A DNA stretch of 64,000 bases from Seriola aureovittata (taxonomy: Eukaryota > Chordata > Actinopteri > Carangiformes > Carangidae). The stretch lies in assembly GCF_021018895.1 (NCBI RefSeq), contig NC_079372.1, positions 17,084,318 through 17,148,317 on the forward strand, written 5' to 3'. The position numbers and the translations under genes were made by a program. Positions 51,201-60,232 of the stretch are shown here, one piece after another (within the stretch, counting starts at the first letter, position 1; every line of letters starts with the position of its first letter). The notes beneath the pieces were generated by a model that was given only the letters and a program-made list of their open reading frames with translations, did not search any database and had not been told where the DNA came from.

Positions 51201-52545
51201 TTCGGCCTAATGATGGTAGTGGCCCGTCAGTCTATCCATCTGTTTAAAACTGGCCACACCAGAGCTTTCCTCTACTTCACCTCAACAAGAGGTTCCCAAA
51301 TTCTTTCTTTTACGCTCCCTATGGAAGCCAAAAACATTTGAATTTTAAAACCGTGCTCATGCATGTTTATACAGTGGTCCAAAAGTCTGAGACCACTTGT
51401 TGGAAGTGGTCTCAGACTTTTGGACCCCACTGTACATCAGGCATTTCTACCACTTTCATCCAGATTGAAATATCTCAACCAGTATTTGATGGACTGCCAT
51501 GAAAGTTTGTACAGATGTTTACAGTCTGCAGAGGATGGCTGCTACTAACTTTGGTGATCCCCTGACTGTTTCTCTTTCCACCAGGTAAGAGTTTTCACTT
51601 CATTCAACAAAATTTTTGGTACCAACATTCGTGAACCCCAGAAGTCGAAAACCTAGTTGTTCCCAGTGGATTTGATGATCCCCTGTCTTTTTATCTAGTG
51701 CCATCACCAGGTCTAAACATTTAATTTGTGTAATGCTCTGGTATGTAATGAGCATTACAGTCCTCAGAAGTCACAAACCTCAGGATTTGTTTTATTTTCA
51801 CAGAGACTCATGTCTGGCATTGCTCTCACTTTGGATTGTTTAGTATGTGCTAAATCAAAAAGCCCCAAACCCTGACTGTTTTCCCTGACAGGTTTGGAAA
51901 TTTCCAAGACAGACAGCGTTATGCTGGGGACCCTGAGGGAAAGACAGAGGAGAGGGGAGAGGAAGAGGACAAAGAGAGAGGATGGAGGTTCAAGTGTGCT
52001 CACCAGGTGTTGGGTGTGTCGAGAAGGAGCGGTCCCTCTACGCTGCTGGATGTAAGGAAGGAGCGGTGACGAGATAAAGAAGAAGAGGGGAGAGGAGGGT
52101 GAGAAGAGAAAGACGGTAAGAGGAAGTGGGGCAAAGGGATGAGGTTGAAAGGAGGTGAGAGGGGGGGAAGAAGAAGGAGGGGAGAAAGGCGGGAGAAGGG
52201 GATACAGAGGAAGGAAAGGAGAGTTAATTAAACAAACAGACTCTCTAATGGATAAACATTACTACTTCCTATAGCAACATCAACTATTTTTTTATCCTGG
52301 ACTGGAGTGCCGCAGTGCTCCAGGAATGAACTGAGCTCAAACTGGGCTGAGGGCTTGGCTCCCCAAAAGGAATTCAACCAGAGGAAACCATACGGTGGTT
52401 TTGGGAAGCCATACCTCGTAACTATGGATGAACAAAGTGGGAAAACGAGTACGCTATACAGAAATGCTGTTGTGGAAAAGAAAATGGGTGGATGCAGGGG
52501 ACTTACCAGATCATTGGAGGGTACTGGGATGCATGCAGAGGTCAC
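19148..52545 (-). CDS. tns2: Tensin-2 (5'-partial, 25 coding exons visible, 1,632 residues)
   Basis: Focal-adhesion scaffold linking integrin tails, actin and tyrosine-kinase signals. Exons in coding order (descending): 52507-52545, 52004-52042, 51050-51099, 50416-50599, 50074-50124, 49841-49963, 47817-47881, 47216-47299, 45646-45758, 44573-44633, 44111-44186, 43625-43754, 42120-42185, 41823-41939, 39665-41248, 39266-39431, 37460-38619 (or 38613), 37237-37368, 21617-21712, 21381-21458, 20810-20887, 20362-20530, 20040-20108, 19642-19671, 19148-19286. The total of 4,899 bp is divisible by three. The first visible exon ([13 protein letters not shown]) aligns with the end of the human TNS2 C1 domain, which separates tensin-2 from other tensins. 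The upstream C1 exons are not in the window. With them the protein would be about 1.7 kaa, longer than human TNS2 (about 1.4 kaa) because of the linker. Whether this is the a or b teleost paralog is not decided. Confidence 0.96.
19680..19722. repeat. (GA)n tract at a tns2 3' splice site
   Basis: An almost pure GA run beginning 9 bp from the microexon 19642-19671. On the transcribed strand it is a (TC)n polypyrimidine tract feeding the acceptor of that exon. Confidence 0.9.
21240..21354. repeat. Partial copy of the GTTAGT...CAGCCC repeat (copy 3)
   Basis: Right half only: TTGGGATTTTGGACAG, AATTAATCAATAATAAA and the end CATTAGTCGCAGCCC. It lies next to the tns2 exon 21381-21458 (27 bp from its donor). 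Confidence 0.58.
21381..37368 (-). CDS. tns2: tns2 exon block: SH2 domain, interrupted by a 15.5-kb intron
   Basis: Exon 37237-37368 encodes [20 protein letters not shown] and [10 protein letters not shown], containing the FLIRDS version of the phosphotyrosine-binding FLVRES motif (Arg retained). Exon 21617-21712 continues with [19 protein letters not shown] and [12 protein letters not shown]. Exon 21381-21458 ends the domain with [18 protein letters not shown]. All three match human TNS2 closely and the phases (G then 2 nt) fit. The intron between the first two (21713-37236, 15,524 bp) is almost entirely satellite DNA; see the array entry. Confidence 0.94.
23971..24126 (+). repeat. tRNA-like cassette, long type (A1)
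   Basis: A-box-like TGGTGTAGTCGTTAG, an anticodon-arm-like CCTTGCAATAACAAAG and a canonical B box GGTTCGAATCC, followed by a ~75-bp unique tail (from GAGGGGCC to CTTGACATTTTAATGC). It resembles the tRNA-derived head and body of a SINE rather than a functional tRNA, because the acceptor stem is not well paired. Confidence 0.75.
24262..24339 (+). repeat. tRNA-like cassette, short type (B1)
   Basis: A box TGGCGTAATGGTTAGGGC, then CCTTGCAATCACAAGG (5-bp stem) and B box GGTTCAAATCC, ending CTACCATCC. The long-type tail is absent. It is preceded by TTTTTCTGCC, as are most short copies. Confidence 0.75.
25045..25200 (+). repeat. tRNA-like cassette, long type (A2)
   Basis: Near-identical to A1 including the tail ending TTTTAATGC. 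It differs in the A box (AGTGGTTAG instead of AGTCGTTAG) and restores the canonical form. Confidence 0.75.
25311..25389 (+). repeat. tRNA-like cassette, short type (B2)
   Basis: Same body as B1, with B box GGTTCGAATCC intact. It follows A2 by ~110 bp, the same A-then-B order and spacing as A1/B1 and A3/B4. Confidence 0.75.
27181..27259 (+). repeat. tRNA-like cassette, short type (B3)
   Basis: Short type with GTGAGTGATTTCGTGGCG at its 5' end and B box changed to GGTTTGAATCC (C to T at the invariant TTC). No long-type partner lies nearby. Confidence 0.72.
28587..28741 (+). repeat. tRNA-like cassette, long type (A3)
   Basis: Near-identical to A2, offset about 3.54 kb from it. It belongs to the duplicated higher-order block. 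Confidence 0.75.
28877..28953 (+). repeat. tRNA-like cassette, short type (B4)
   Basis: Short type with intact B box GGTTCGAATCC; the partner of A3. Confidence 0.75.
30538..30615 (+). repeat. tRNA-like cassette, short type (B5)
   Basis: Short type with decayed B box (GGTTTAAATCC) and a TGCTTTGC change in the anticodon-arm region. It sits in the same local context as B3, ~3.36 kb away. Confidence 0.72.
32601..32676 (+). repeat. tRNA-like cassette, short type (B6)
   Basis: Short type with AATGATTAG in the A box and GGTTTGAACCC in the B box. The flanks match those of B3 and B5 (TTTTTCTGCCAGAAATGG before; CCTATTCTATGATG after). Confidence 0.7.
33176..33637 (-). repeat. Inverted patch within the satellite array
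   Basis: Throughout this stretch the satellite reads in reverse complement (GGCATAAAAACGTCA, CATAGTATAGTATGG) and carries inverted tRNA-like copies. The left junction follows TTTTTTGACATGGC; the right junction lies just after the inverted B7 A box. Flanking units on both sides are in + orientation. Confidence 0.85.
33564..33637 (-). repeat. tRNA-like cassette, short type, inverted (B7)
   Basis: Reverse-strand copy: GGATTCAAACC (B box) precedes CCATTACGCCACGAAATCA (A box) on the + strand. It marks one edge of the inverted patch. A second, internally deleted inverted copy lies at about 33247-33290 (GGATTCAAACC joined directly to the 5' end). Confidence 0.72.
34277..34352 (+). repeat. tRNA-like cassette, short type (B8)
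   Basis: Short type with GCCTCGCAATCAC instead of GCCTTGCAATCAC. The same C/G state occurs in inverted B7, which suggests B7 and B8 share an ancestor. Confidence 0.7.
35188..35266 (+). repeat. tRNA-like cassette, short type (B9)
   Basis: Short type, with GTGGTGTAATGG in the A box and GCTGTTTTGCAATCAC in the middle. B box is GGTTTGAATCC. Confidence 0.7.
35773..35977 (+). repeat. Back-to-back tRNA-like cassettes (long A4 plus a second head)
   Basis: A4 (35773-35905) has the long-type head and a tail truncated at TTCTCCCAAGC. A second head (35906-35977, GGTGTAATGGTTAGAGC, B box GGTTCAAATCA) follows directly. The two form a head-tail-head arrangement, as in dimeric SINEs, though a chance junction is also possible. 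Confidence 0.7.
36153..36300 (+). repeat. tRNA-like cassette, long type (A5)
   Basis: Diverged long type: head GGTGTAATGGTTAGGGC, CCTTGCAATAACAAGG with a perfect 5-bp stem, B box GGTTTGAATCC, and a tail containing GCCATGGGCCC and TTCTTCGTGGGTTC. Confidence 0.72.
36561..36719 (+). repeat. tRNA-like cassette, long type (A6)
   Basis: Long type with GGTGTAATGGTTAAGGC, CCTTGCAATGACAAGG and the same tail as A5. A5 and A6 sit at the less homogenised edge of the array and look older or less converted. Confidence 0.72.
36845..36918 (+). repeat. tRNA-like element of a different type at the array edge
   Basis: Contains GACAGTGGTTAGAAC, a TCTCACAGTGAGA stem-loop and a perfect B box GGTTCGAACCC. Similar GTGGTTAG...CTCACAG...GGTTCGAACCC elements are common tRNA-derived repeats in teleosts. 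It marks the array's right boundary; ordinary intron resumes after it. Confidence 0.65.
37460..41248 (-). CDS. tns2: tns2 exon block: long low-complexity linker with tandem charged repeats
   Basis: Three exons: 39665-41248 (527 codons), 39266-39431 and 37460-38619. Conserved islands include [19 protein letters not shown] with ETAILDD, the Cys cluster [16 protein letters not shown], and [13 protein letters not shown] (human has SGPSTPLHTSSPV). [16 protein letters not shown] and [20 protein letters not shown] enter the SH2 domain. Fish-specific looking parts are a His/Pro-rich tract, an imperfect [10 protein letters not shown] repeat (about 40030-40265), and an S/T/P/Q-rich exon. The 5' edge of 37460-38619 is ambiguous: two in-frame AGs allow 38619 or 38613, adding or dropping two residues. 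Disordered linkers of tensins are the usual phosphorylation and SH3-binding regions. Confidence 0.9.
38731..39186 (+). repeat. GGTCCCATATTG-family repeat (copy 2)
   Basis: Full-looking copy: GGTCCCATATTG, AAGCAGGTCTAGGTTCTAT, TCAGTCCACAGAGAAAC, CTGATTGGCTCACC, GTTCCAGAGAGAAGCC. It lies in the tns2 intron between exons 37460-38619 and 39266-39431, antisense to tns2. Confidence 0.72.
41474..41770 (-). repeat. GGTCCCATATTG-family repeat (copy 3, inverted)
   Basis: Reverse-complement copy ending GAATATGGGACC on +, with GTTTCTGAATACAGGCTGTG and TTTCTCTGTGGACTGAG matching copy 2 in inverse. It lies in the tns2 intron between exons 39665-41248 and 41823-41939. Confidence 0.72.
41823..45758 (-). CDS. 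tns2: tns2 exon block: C2 domain
   Basis: Six exons (45646-45758 to 41823-41939). [20 protein letters not shown] opens the PTEN-type C2 domain, followed by [52 protein letters not shown], and [20 protein letters not shown]. The block ends with the tensin signature [20 protein letters not shown] and [13 protein letters not shown]. The order and spacing follow human TNS2. This C2 domain packs against the phosphatase-like fold and binds membranes in the family. Confidence 0.92.
43040..43450. repeat. Probable interspersed repeat in a tns2 intron
   Basis: Contains TTTGAGCAGCAGCTAACTTT, ACAGCTGCTTATTTACAC and GGGGACAAATAAAGTTTCTT, motifs I recall as recurrent in fish genomes. It has no second copy here. 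No exon is present. Confidence 0.4.
46200..46620. repeat. Teleost interspersed repeat with GTTAGCTTAGC motif (copy 2)
   Basis: Carries TTAAATATGAAGCTAAAGCC, GGCTAGCTTAGCTTAGCAT, GGCTCTGTCCGAAGTG and CCACACCACTCTCATGTCTG. It lies in a tns2 intron (45759-47215). Confidence 0.62.
47216..52545 (-). CDS. tns2: tns2 exon block: C1 end and phosphatase-like (PTP/PTEN-type) domain
   Basis: Eight exons. After the C1 remnant, [13 protein letters not shown] and [17 protein letters not shown] lead into [10 protein letters not shown], the tensin-2 run-in. The PTEN-like fold follows: [57 protein letters not shown]. The P-loop reads HCKGNKGKTG across the 49841-49963/47817-47881 junction. The nucleophile-position Cys is present, but the CX5R arginine is Lys, as in human TNS2 (YCKGNKGKLG). 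[18 protein letters not shown] closes the domain. Phosphatase activity of tensin-2 is debated; the sequence alone predicts weak or absent classical activity. Confidence 0.93.
47325..47437. repeat. ~110-bp (CA)n microsatellite next to a tns2 acceptor
   Basis: Over 50 CA dinucleotides, with two interruptions near the right end. In tns2 pre-mRNA it is (UG)n starting about 26 nt upstream of the exon 47216-47299. Confidence 0.95.
48201..48229. repeat. 29-bp poly(C) run
   Basis: An uninterrupted C homopolymer (G on the tns2 coding strand), within intron 47882-49840. Such runs are prone to length error in sequencing. Confidence 0.9.
48664..49421. repeat. Teleost repeat ending TTCTTCCACCACTG
   Basis: Begins near GCAGAGGTGGAAACAG and ends TTCTTCCACCACTG, an imperfect inverted-repeat pair (CAGTGGTGGAAGAA against GAGGTGGAAACA). 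The interior has GTACTTTACTTGAGTATC and TTATACTTCTATCC. Lies in the tns2 intron 47882-49840. Confidence 0.65.
51370..51434. mobile_element. Minimal palindromic Tc1-like remnant (61 bp plus flanking TA)
   Basis: The arms CAGTGGTCCAAAAGTCTGAG and its reverse complement are separated by a few bases and flanked by TA on both sides. This is the Tc1/mariner target-site signature. The near-perfect hairpin has no internal sequence beyond the two terminal repeats. It sits in the tns2 intron 51100-52003. Confidence 0.7.
51455..51735. repeat. Teleost repeat with ATGGACTGCCATGAAAGTTTG (copy 2)
   Basis: Same family as 6955-7235: AATATCTCAACCAGTATTTG, CTGCCATGAAAGTTTG and two TGATCCCCTG blocks. Located in a tns2 intron. 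Confidence 0.58.
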
Positions 52546-52689
52546 CTGGAACACACAAAGACAGCCACATCTGAATACAAGACTGATGCACATACAAACA
52601 TCCTTTTTGCTTCAGCACACAGGGTAGGGTCAAAGCTCTGAGATGATTAAGAACAAATGCTTCTAGTGAATCTGAAGTTCACTTTAAAG

Positions 52690-53095
52690 GAGGTTAACAC
52701 TGTGGGATATACACTTCTTGTCAAGAGTAAGATGAAAAGATTGATAACAAACTAATAAAAGCTGTTTAATACTGTATGAAGCTGGAGCCAGTTGTTTTCT
52801 TTGTTAGCTTGAGTGCTAGCTTAGCTGCCCTGGCTGAGAAAACGTCCCAAAACTTGTTTTTTTTACATTTACATTTTTGTATAAGTCTATTTAAACAGTC
52901 TTTGGAGGTGTTGGTAAGTGTTTTGTTTTTTTTAAATCCTTGGACAGGCCCAGGCTAGCTGCTTCCCTCACTTCCTGTCGTTTAGCTAACAGTCTTCTGA
53001 CTATCGTATTTAATGGACAAACATGACAGTGGTATCGACCTTAGCAAGAAAGCAAATTTGGGGTATTTCCCAAAAATGTTGAACTGAAGAAAACA
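52690..53095. repeat. Teleost interspersed repeat with GTTAGCTTAGC motif (copy 3, diverged)
   Basis: Has GAAGCTGGAGCCAGTTG, AGCTTGAGTGCTAGCTTAGC and the TTTGGGGTATTTCCC end typical of the family. It lies just upstream of the first visible tns2 exon. Confidence 0.55.
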
Positions 53096-56000
53096 TAATA
53101 TAATTATTATATATAAAGAAATTTTATGCCATTAATCAACAATTAACAGAAAGTGCCTCTGTATTGCTGCGCAGGAATGTGTTATTGCCAAAAAAAAAAT
53201 ACATTTTAACCTTGTATCTCTATCTTGTCAACTACTGCTAGATTAAGATACGTCGCCGCTATCAGACAAATTGTTGAGACCAGACAGAGGGAGGAAAACG
53301 GAGCAACATGAAGAGCCAAATGATGATGAATAGAGAATAAACAGGGTCTGCGAAACTACTTACATACACTTAAGTGCCAAGTAAACACTGAGTAAGACTG
53401 ATGTTTGACAGCATGTTTACAAAATGTGAAGTATGTACAAATATGAAGTCAAATACACAGCTACACAGCTGGAGGAGTACTGAGACAGAAAAATGCACAT
53501 ACAGAGTGACACATCAGATTCTCACGTCTGTTATGGGCCTACAGGTCAATGAACTGTGACCAAAGGAAGCAGGAGCTGAGCAGCAGCCCTAATGAAGGGG
53601 GCCGAGGGCCACAGTTATGCTTACGTAATACACGCAAAAACATAGACACACACACACGTGTACACTCACAAAAGGCAGTGTTCCCGCTACATAGCCCTTT
53701 TTGGATTGTTTATTTGGATACAGGAAAAGGGCAAGGACTTGTGTATATCTCATTGTGCACAAAAGGGAAGTTACACAGGCCCTGAACCTGGGGGCGTGCC
53801 ACCACAGCGTGTGTGTGTGTGTGCGTGTGTGTGTGCGTGTTGTACAGTTAGTGTTAATCTTTCTTTCTTTCCTTCTTTCTTAAGCATCAAGCTCAGTCTC
53901 TGACTATTTCTTATACGTAACCACAGACATCAACAGGAAGGCAGAGGAGCAGATAATGAGCTAAATCGAGACTTGTCGTGTTTGACAAAAGTCACAGGAA
54001 ACAGGTTCAGGCTACATCGGCTATCAAGTGACTAACTGGACAGTGTTCCTGTATGACTCACTCTGAGAATTAATGTTTATTTCCATCTCCACAGGGAAAT
54101 GGATCTCAAATCTTATCCTGTGTTGTGGTTGCTTTTTCATTCGCTGTCTGAACCCAATTCCTGACCAGACAGGTTTGGGCTGGGTGAGGCTCTGATTTTT
54201 CTTACTTCCCTCTGGCTGTAGTAGGTCAGTTTCATTTTTTCTTAAATCACAGCATGTGAAACAATGCATTGTCTAAGTATTGTCCTTGTTTAAAAAAGAC
54301 AGTGAATTTGTCTCTACAGCGACACATGAATCTCATCTGCCTTGATAAAATTGTGGCTTTCAGTCAGGCCTGTGGGCTTAGGACTGGATCTGATTTGGGG
54401 GCCCAAGCAGAACTGTACATCCCATTCCCCATTCTGTCACTCTGCTGAACAACTCTGAATTCCCAACTATCATGGCAACCAATTACTTCCTTCCTGTCCC
54501 AGTCAAATACCTCTCTCCCTCTCTTTACTCTTTGACTCTAATCAAGAGGGAAAAGCCTCCTTTTTCTCTTCTACTGTACTCTCTCTCAGCTTCAACAAAT
54601 CAACCCCATTCCTTCAAAAGATATTTCCTCATTTGGTGTCTAACATGTTGGTCCAAAATCTCCCAAAGGTGGTACATCAGCCTTAGGGGAGTGCAATATG
54701 TATGCATATATGTACACATTACTTTAGTTTATAAGGCTATCTGAATGTGCTGTGTAACAGGTAAAGGAAAATGAGGCTGTCAAATGGGAAAGTACTGAAA
54801 AATCAGGAGGTTTGGCAAGTTCTGGATATTATCAGGTCAGCTAACTTGCTTTGCGGGGCTTGACGTGCGTAATGTTCAGTGAAAGACATGCCTCAAAACT
54901 CATTATGAAATCTGATGGTATTGCTGGAAAATGGTATTGCTGGAAAATGCAGAAATTGACTGGCTTCTAACAAAAAAAAAAATTAAAACCTTCTGGAGTC
55001 ATCCACTGGTTCCAGTTTCTCCAGTTTCTCCTCACTCTGCCAATCCTGGAAATAGTCCAGGATTCAAGGAGTCCTTGTTTCAAATTTCCAGTTGTTATGA
55101 CTACAGTTACCAAAGTTTGACTGTGCACCCGTTGCTGAATGCAGCATGAATCGGGCTTTACCTGGGTTGACGCTTTCACACTGGTCATTGATCCATTCAT
55201 TTTTCTAATCTTTTCCTCCATGTATTCCTCTACATCCCTCTCTCCCTGTGCCCAGTAGAGGGGCCTGCTGAGGACGGCCCCCGAGCCAGAACAAACACAC
55301 CAGCCAAGATTCCATCTCCTCGGGCCAACACTTACGCACAAACTTCCTGCGAATAGACCTCCACCCATCTCTCTCTTTCTCCTTTCATCCCTCTTGCGTC
55401 CCTTGCCTACCCTCTATGTATAAGTTAATTTCTTCCCTCTTTCTCCACTTGTTCCCTCCATTTTTCACCCTTGCTCACTTCCTTCTACACTTGTGCTTTT
55501 TCTATCCTCCTGTTTCTCAGAATTATTTTTCTTTGTTTATCCTCTCTCCCCCCCGCTGGGATCTTCTCTCGATCCCAATATTTCCTTCCTCTTTCTTCCC
55601 TTTTCCTTTTCTTCTCTAATCTGTTTCTAACAAAACCCTTCCTGTTTGTCTTCCCCTCACCTTTCCAACTTCCAACCAGTTTTCTCGAAGTCTTTTCATT
55701 CTCTGAACCTCCACTATTATTCTCACGTCTTCATGGCCATGAAACTGGTTTTAAAACCAGGAAGGTCACATTATTGATCCCCCGTGTCCATCAGTAACCA
55801 AATATCCTTGAAGACCCACGACTAGCTAGCTTGTTCTGACTTGCTCTGCATACAAGTGCTGGCTGCATGTCTAAACTGATCTAAAGAAAAACCAAAATAA
55901 ACACTGAAGAAGCTCAGGAGAAGAAGCATGACTTCAAAATGATCAATATGATCCAAATGACAAATATCAATAAGCATATTACTTCTTCTCTGCACATTTC

Positions 56001-56794
56001 AACCTCTCCTTCACTCTCCATAAAATGCTGCCCCTCCCTTCCCTTCCACTGCCTCCTCTCAGGTGGGTCCAGCTGGCGACGCTCAGATAGCCCTGACCCC
56101 CGTAACCCTCTCTCCCATCTCCCCTCCCCACCTCCTCCATCCCCTCTCCCTGCCCTCTTCCCTCCATCTCCGTCTGCCAGCCCTCGGTCCTCTTCCTCTC
56201 CGTCTGTTTTGTTTTGCTGCAGCGGCCCCGGCTCCACCAGCTCTTTACAAGCTCTTTGATCCATCAAAGCAGAACAGGACAGCTAATGGATAATACACGA
56301 CTCTCCCCTCTCAACGCATGGCCTCAGAGCTGCAGGCTCTCAGAGGAGTAACTAGTGGGGGTGAGGTAGCAGCATGAGGGAAATCTTCTTGAGAGCCTGT
56401 GACTGTGTATGTGAGAGTGATTCAGTATATGACAAAAAAAAAGCAAAATTATTGCTATTTATAGTAATGTATTCATTGTTTTTCTGCAGTTTGAAAAGTG
56501 TTACAAGGGTCCTGAACGGCAAAAAGAAAAATTAGTTCTATGTGTGAAATGAAGTCGCAATGGGTCTCATTTTACTTATGTAACAAAGGCTTTGTCCAAT
56601 GAGCAAGACACATGCAGAAAGAAAACATAAGATGTGAAAGTTCCTATGTCTGTGAGCAAAGCAAACTGTTACAAACAGTCGAGACCCTGGTCAAGATCCT
56701 GCTCCTTGATTACATATGAACGCAGCACTTATGCAGCATTTCCTTTGATGGTTAGCTTTAGGCTTAATAGTCCCCCCATTCCTTAAGCTCCCTC

Positions 56795-56965
56795 GGGAGA
56801 GCCAATCAGAGAGCATTGATGAAAGCTGCAACGAATCAGCAGTGAAAGCCGATGCTGGCTGTGACCTTGTGCGCTTTCATCATCACCATCAGCGAGCGAG
56901 CTAGACAAGAATGCAAGGGGGGCGCCTTGAAGTGAACGGAGCGCAGTGACGTCTTAGAGTAACAA
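56795..56965. promoter_or_regulatory. Candidate regulatory element (CCAAT and CRE motifs)
   Basis: A CpG-richer patch in AT-rich DNA containing GAGCCAATCAGAG (CCAAT), TGACGTCT (CRE-like) and GCGAGCGAGC. It could be an internal promoter or enhancer of tns2. No splice-competent first exon was identified, so this is a weak call from motifs and base composition only. Confidence 0.25.
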
Positions 56966-59900
56966 GAGGGTAATTCCTTCTCTGATTACAAGACTAATGA
57001 TGATGCAACAGGTATGTCGGCATCTGTGAAGCAGCTACAGACAACTGACTCGACAAAGCAGTAGAGACACATCAGATTATAAAAGGACAAAGCATGTTCA
57101 CCAGCTACTGCAACACTAATTTGACAGTTACACCCCCCCACCCCCCTAAGCAGCCGTTCTGATTAATTACCCTCGGGGCAAATGTTCCTCGTGTTTGCCA
57201 AGAGTTTGAGCAATATGGTATCTCTTTATGTCTTACACCTGTTTTCTGTCATAGTTCAAATTCCCTATAGATGAAGGACTGTATGTAAAAAACCGTCTGA
57301 GCCAATTAAAACCATCCTGAAAAGGAAGAGAAGACGTTAACGGGGATGTTTTTTCACACTAATTTCAAAGTGAAGTGTGTCGGGAGTGGGGTTTGGTGAC
57401 CTTTACCTTTGCTCTTGGCCACTCATATAACACTGAGTGTTTCAAAGCCTGCTTCGAGGGGTTAGAGGAACAATTTCTCATAAGACGATAGAAATCCAAC
57501 TTTCTTAAATGCTCACTGACTGCTGTTGTACTGGAACATCGCCCAAAGAGAAATCATTTGGAAACTTGTTTGTCATATGGGTTATATGCGGGTTTAGGGG
57601 GGATTTCTGTAATGGTTTCCACTGTACAGCTTATCACGTTCTTGCAATTAAGTATATGTGTTTTAAGTCCTGTCTAGCAAGGCATCCAAAGCTATTATTA
57701 TTACGCCATCTTTCGTGAACTCCATGTACCTTCACAGAAACTTAATGTTTAGACTAACTTAAATTTTTTTTATGTATTTCTGGCAGTCAAAAAATGCAGA
57801 TGGTCTCTGCTTTGCACAGACCTGCAGGACTCATTTTATGGCAGTTTTGAGAGTTACTTGGCTTAGATGTATAACTATCCTTCAAATGTACCCCACATGT
57901 CTAATGCCTCTTAATCATGACAAGGTGGACTTCATGAGAAAACCAGAAAGCACCTAGCTTTACTCAAGGGCACTTCAAGGCCATAACTAAGCAAAAACAA
58001 CACCTATGGGTGAAATATGTCCATCCCCTATACTTAGGAGCCCCCTTTCACACTTTTCGGTCTTTTCTGTGTGTGAGACCAACTAACAAAGTGTTAATCT
58101 GATTTCTTCTCACTGCTCAGCACGTTTTTCTCTCTTACTGATTGCCTCTTGTTCCCACACTTTCTTTTGACCCCAAAAGGAAAAGAAAAGGGTCTCTGTC
58201 TCTAGCTGTTTCGTTCTCGATCCAAGCAGCTGAGAGGGAGGCCGAACATATCACAGGTCACATGGGTCCCTGTGGCGGAGCTTTAATGACCGGGTGGGAA
58301 GCAAATCCCTGCTATGGAGCCGGGGGTCAACAGTTATGACTACATGATATATTCGTAAAGTTATGCAGATGGAAAACACAAAACAGGGATGCACACATGT
58401 TGCTTGTACAGAGGTTTTTCTAGGTACATGCAGAAAAGCAGAATGCACATACACACTGATAGTTCAACACAGTGGTGTTCTCATCAGTCTGTTTTTACCC
58501 TTCTCCTCAAGCCAAACATGGACCGAAAGCTCAAATCAGGACGAAAATACACGCGGGTAAATAAACAAAGCAGGAAGACATTGGCCGGGATGAGATCGGG
58601 AGAGATCAACAATGGAAAAAAAAAAAAAAATCTCCTGTGAACCAACAAACACAAACCATTATTACAGATCTTCAGTCCTACCCTCCCTTGTGTGCCCTCT
58701 GCGGTCGAGCTACATCTCAGTCATTCATCCGTTGCGACACGATTCCAAAAAGCACAACATCCCCCTCTTTTTCTATATTTGCAGCCCTTCTCAGCCTAAA
58801 CAGTTTTTACCATCTGCACAAAAATGCATTCACATTCCTCAGACAGGCATTGTGTATTGTCAACAATTTGCTTTAGGGCCCATCTCCTTTTTAGCACGCC
58901 ACAGCTCACAAACAATATGGCCCTATGGTGAAAGCCTTTACTGTTGTTTTCAATTCTTTTTTTTTCTGCTTATCATCTCGTTGAGGCCTAAGGAGATGAA
59001 TTTAACGAACTGACGGGACACAAAATAAAAGAGATGAAAAGACAAGAAGACGAGAATAGCCCATTAGTCACAGGCACACATCTGGTGGAGCCAGATGTTG
59101 CACTCCCTTAGATCAATATCATTAGTTACAGGGAGTTAAAGTGTTGATGAGTTGACGAAAACATTGTGATTTAAGCATTACTTCTTCCAGGATTTTCACA
59201 CATTTCCTCCAGCTGTATATCAATAATTTTTTTGGGGGGTTTTTGTTGTGGATTTGTCATAATGTGTGAATCAGTGTTTCTTCAACTTTTTCAGACGTAG
59301 GACCACTGAGTCATTAAAATAAAACTCAGCCCCCAAACATCCTGAAAACCAGTAAGGCTGACTACCTCAGTAGTATTCACTGGGAGAGAGTTAAGGTTTC
59401 ATTTGATTTCCTTTTCATTAAGCCACCAGTCCGTGATCTTGTCCATCATCCGTGTTTGACAGTTAATTTAGCACAATCGCAGGGCAGGCTAACTGTAACC
59501 TTCATCCACATTTCCTGTCAAATGTCACGCTGATCATTTCTAACGTAAAAAAAATAAACTGTAAACTGGCGAAGCTACGTGAGTCGGCAGGATCGCAAAA
59601 AGGTCGTTTACATTGCTGTAAGTCCAGCAACACTGCAAAACAACAAATTCAAATAATAATATTTGAATTTATATACGAGTTGATATCAAATTGAAAACAA
59701 CCAATATACACTATTTGCTAGAAGGCTTTGTTGTCACTCGACAGTTTGAGGAACACTAAATTTAAAACATGATATTAAATCAAATTAAAAGCCAGTACAA
59801 ATAGTGACAGTAGATAACACTAGAATCTGTGACTCATGTCCTCATGCACCAGTGTGGGTGTCAATACTTAACATCATAGCAGAGATATCCAAACGGTCCC

Positions 59901-59967
59901 TTCCTGTTCTAGATCTAAGACAGGACAAATACACTGGCCAATTAGTGCAGCTTATGCCCCTGCTGGT

Positions 59968-60173
59968 ACACACACACACACGCATGCACACACACACACA
60001 CACACGCACACACACAACTTGGCTAAGTTAGCTGTCATGCTTATGGTTTTAACTCTCATCAACATCGCTCACCCACCTATTCCTTTCCAAGCTCAGCCTG
60101 CGCTCGCTGTACACACATGGGCGCAAGCATGCAACCACACACACACACGCATATAAGCACAAGCACACACACA

Positions 60174-60209
<36 letters not shown>

Positions 60210-60232
60210 CATATAAGCACAAGCACACACAC
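59968..60232. repeat. Cluster of (CA)n tracts
   Basis: Three or four CA runs interrupted by GCATATAAGCACAAGCACAC blocks, one of which is tandemly repeated (about 60148 and 60210). Noncoding. Confidence 0.9.

Noticed and set aside
55939..56293. Open frames on both strands around 56 kb (100+ codons)
   Set aside because: Low-complexity pyrimidine-rich sequence gives Ser/Pro-rich or Gly/Glu-rich translations. There are no conserved motifs or splice-supported partners.
58612..59013. 133-codon plus-strand frame starting in an A-run
   Set aside because: There is no similarity I recognise, no hydrophobic-segment logic or splice context, and AT-rich intron-like composition.
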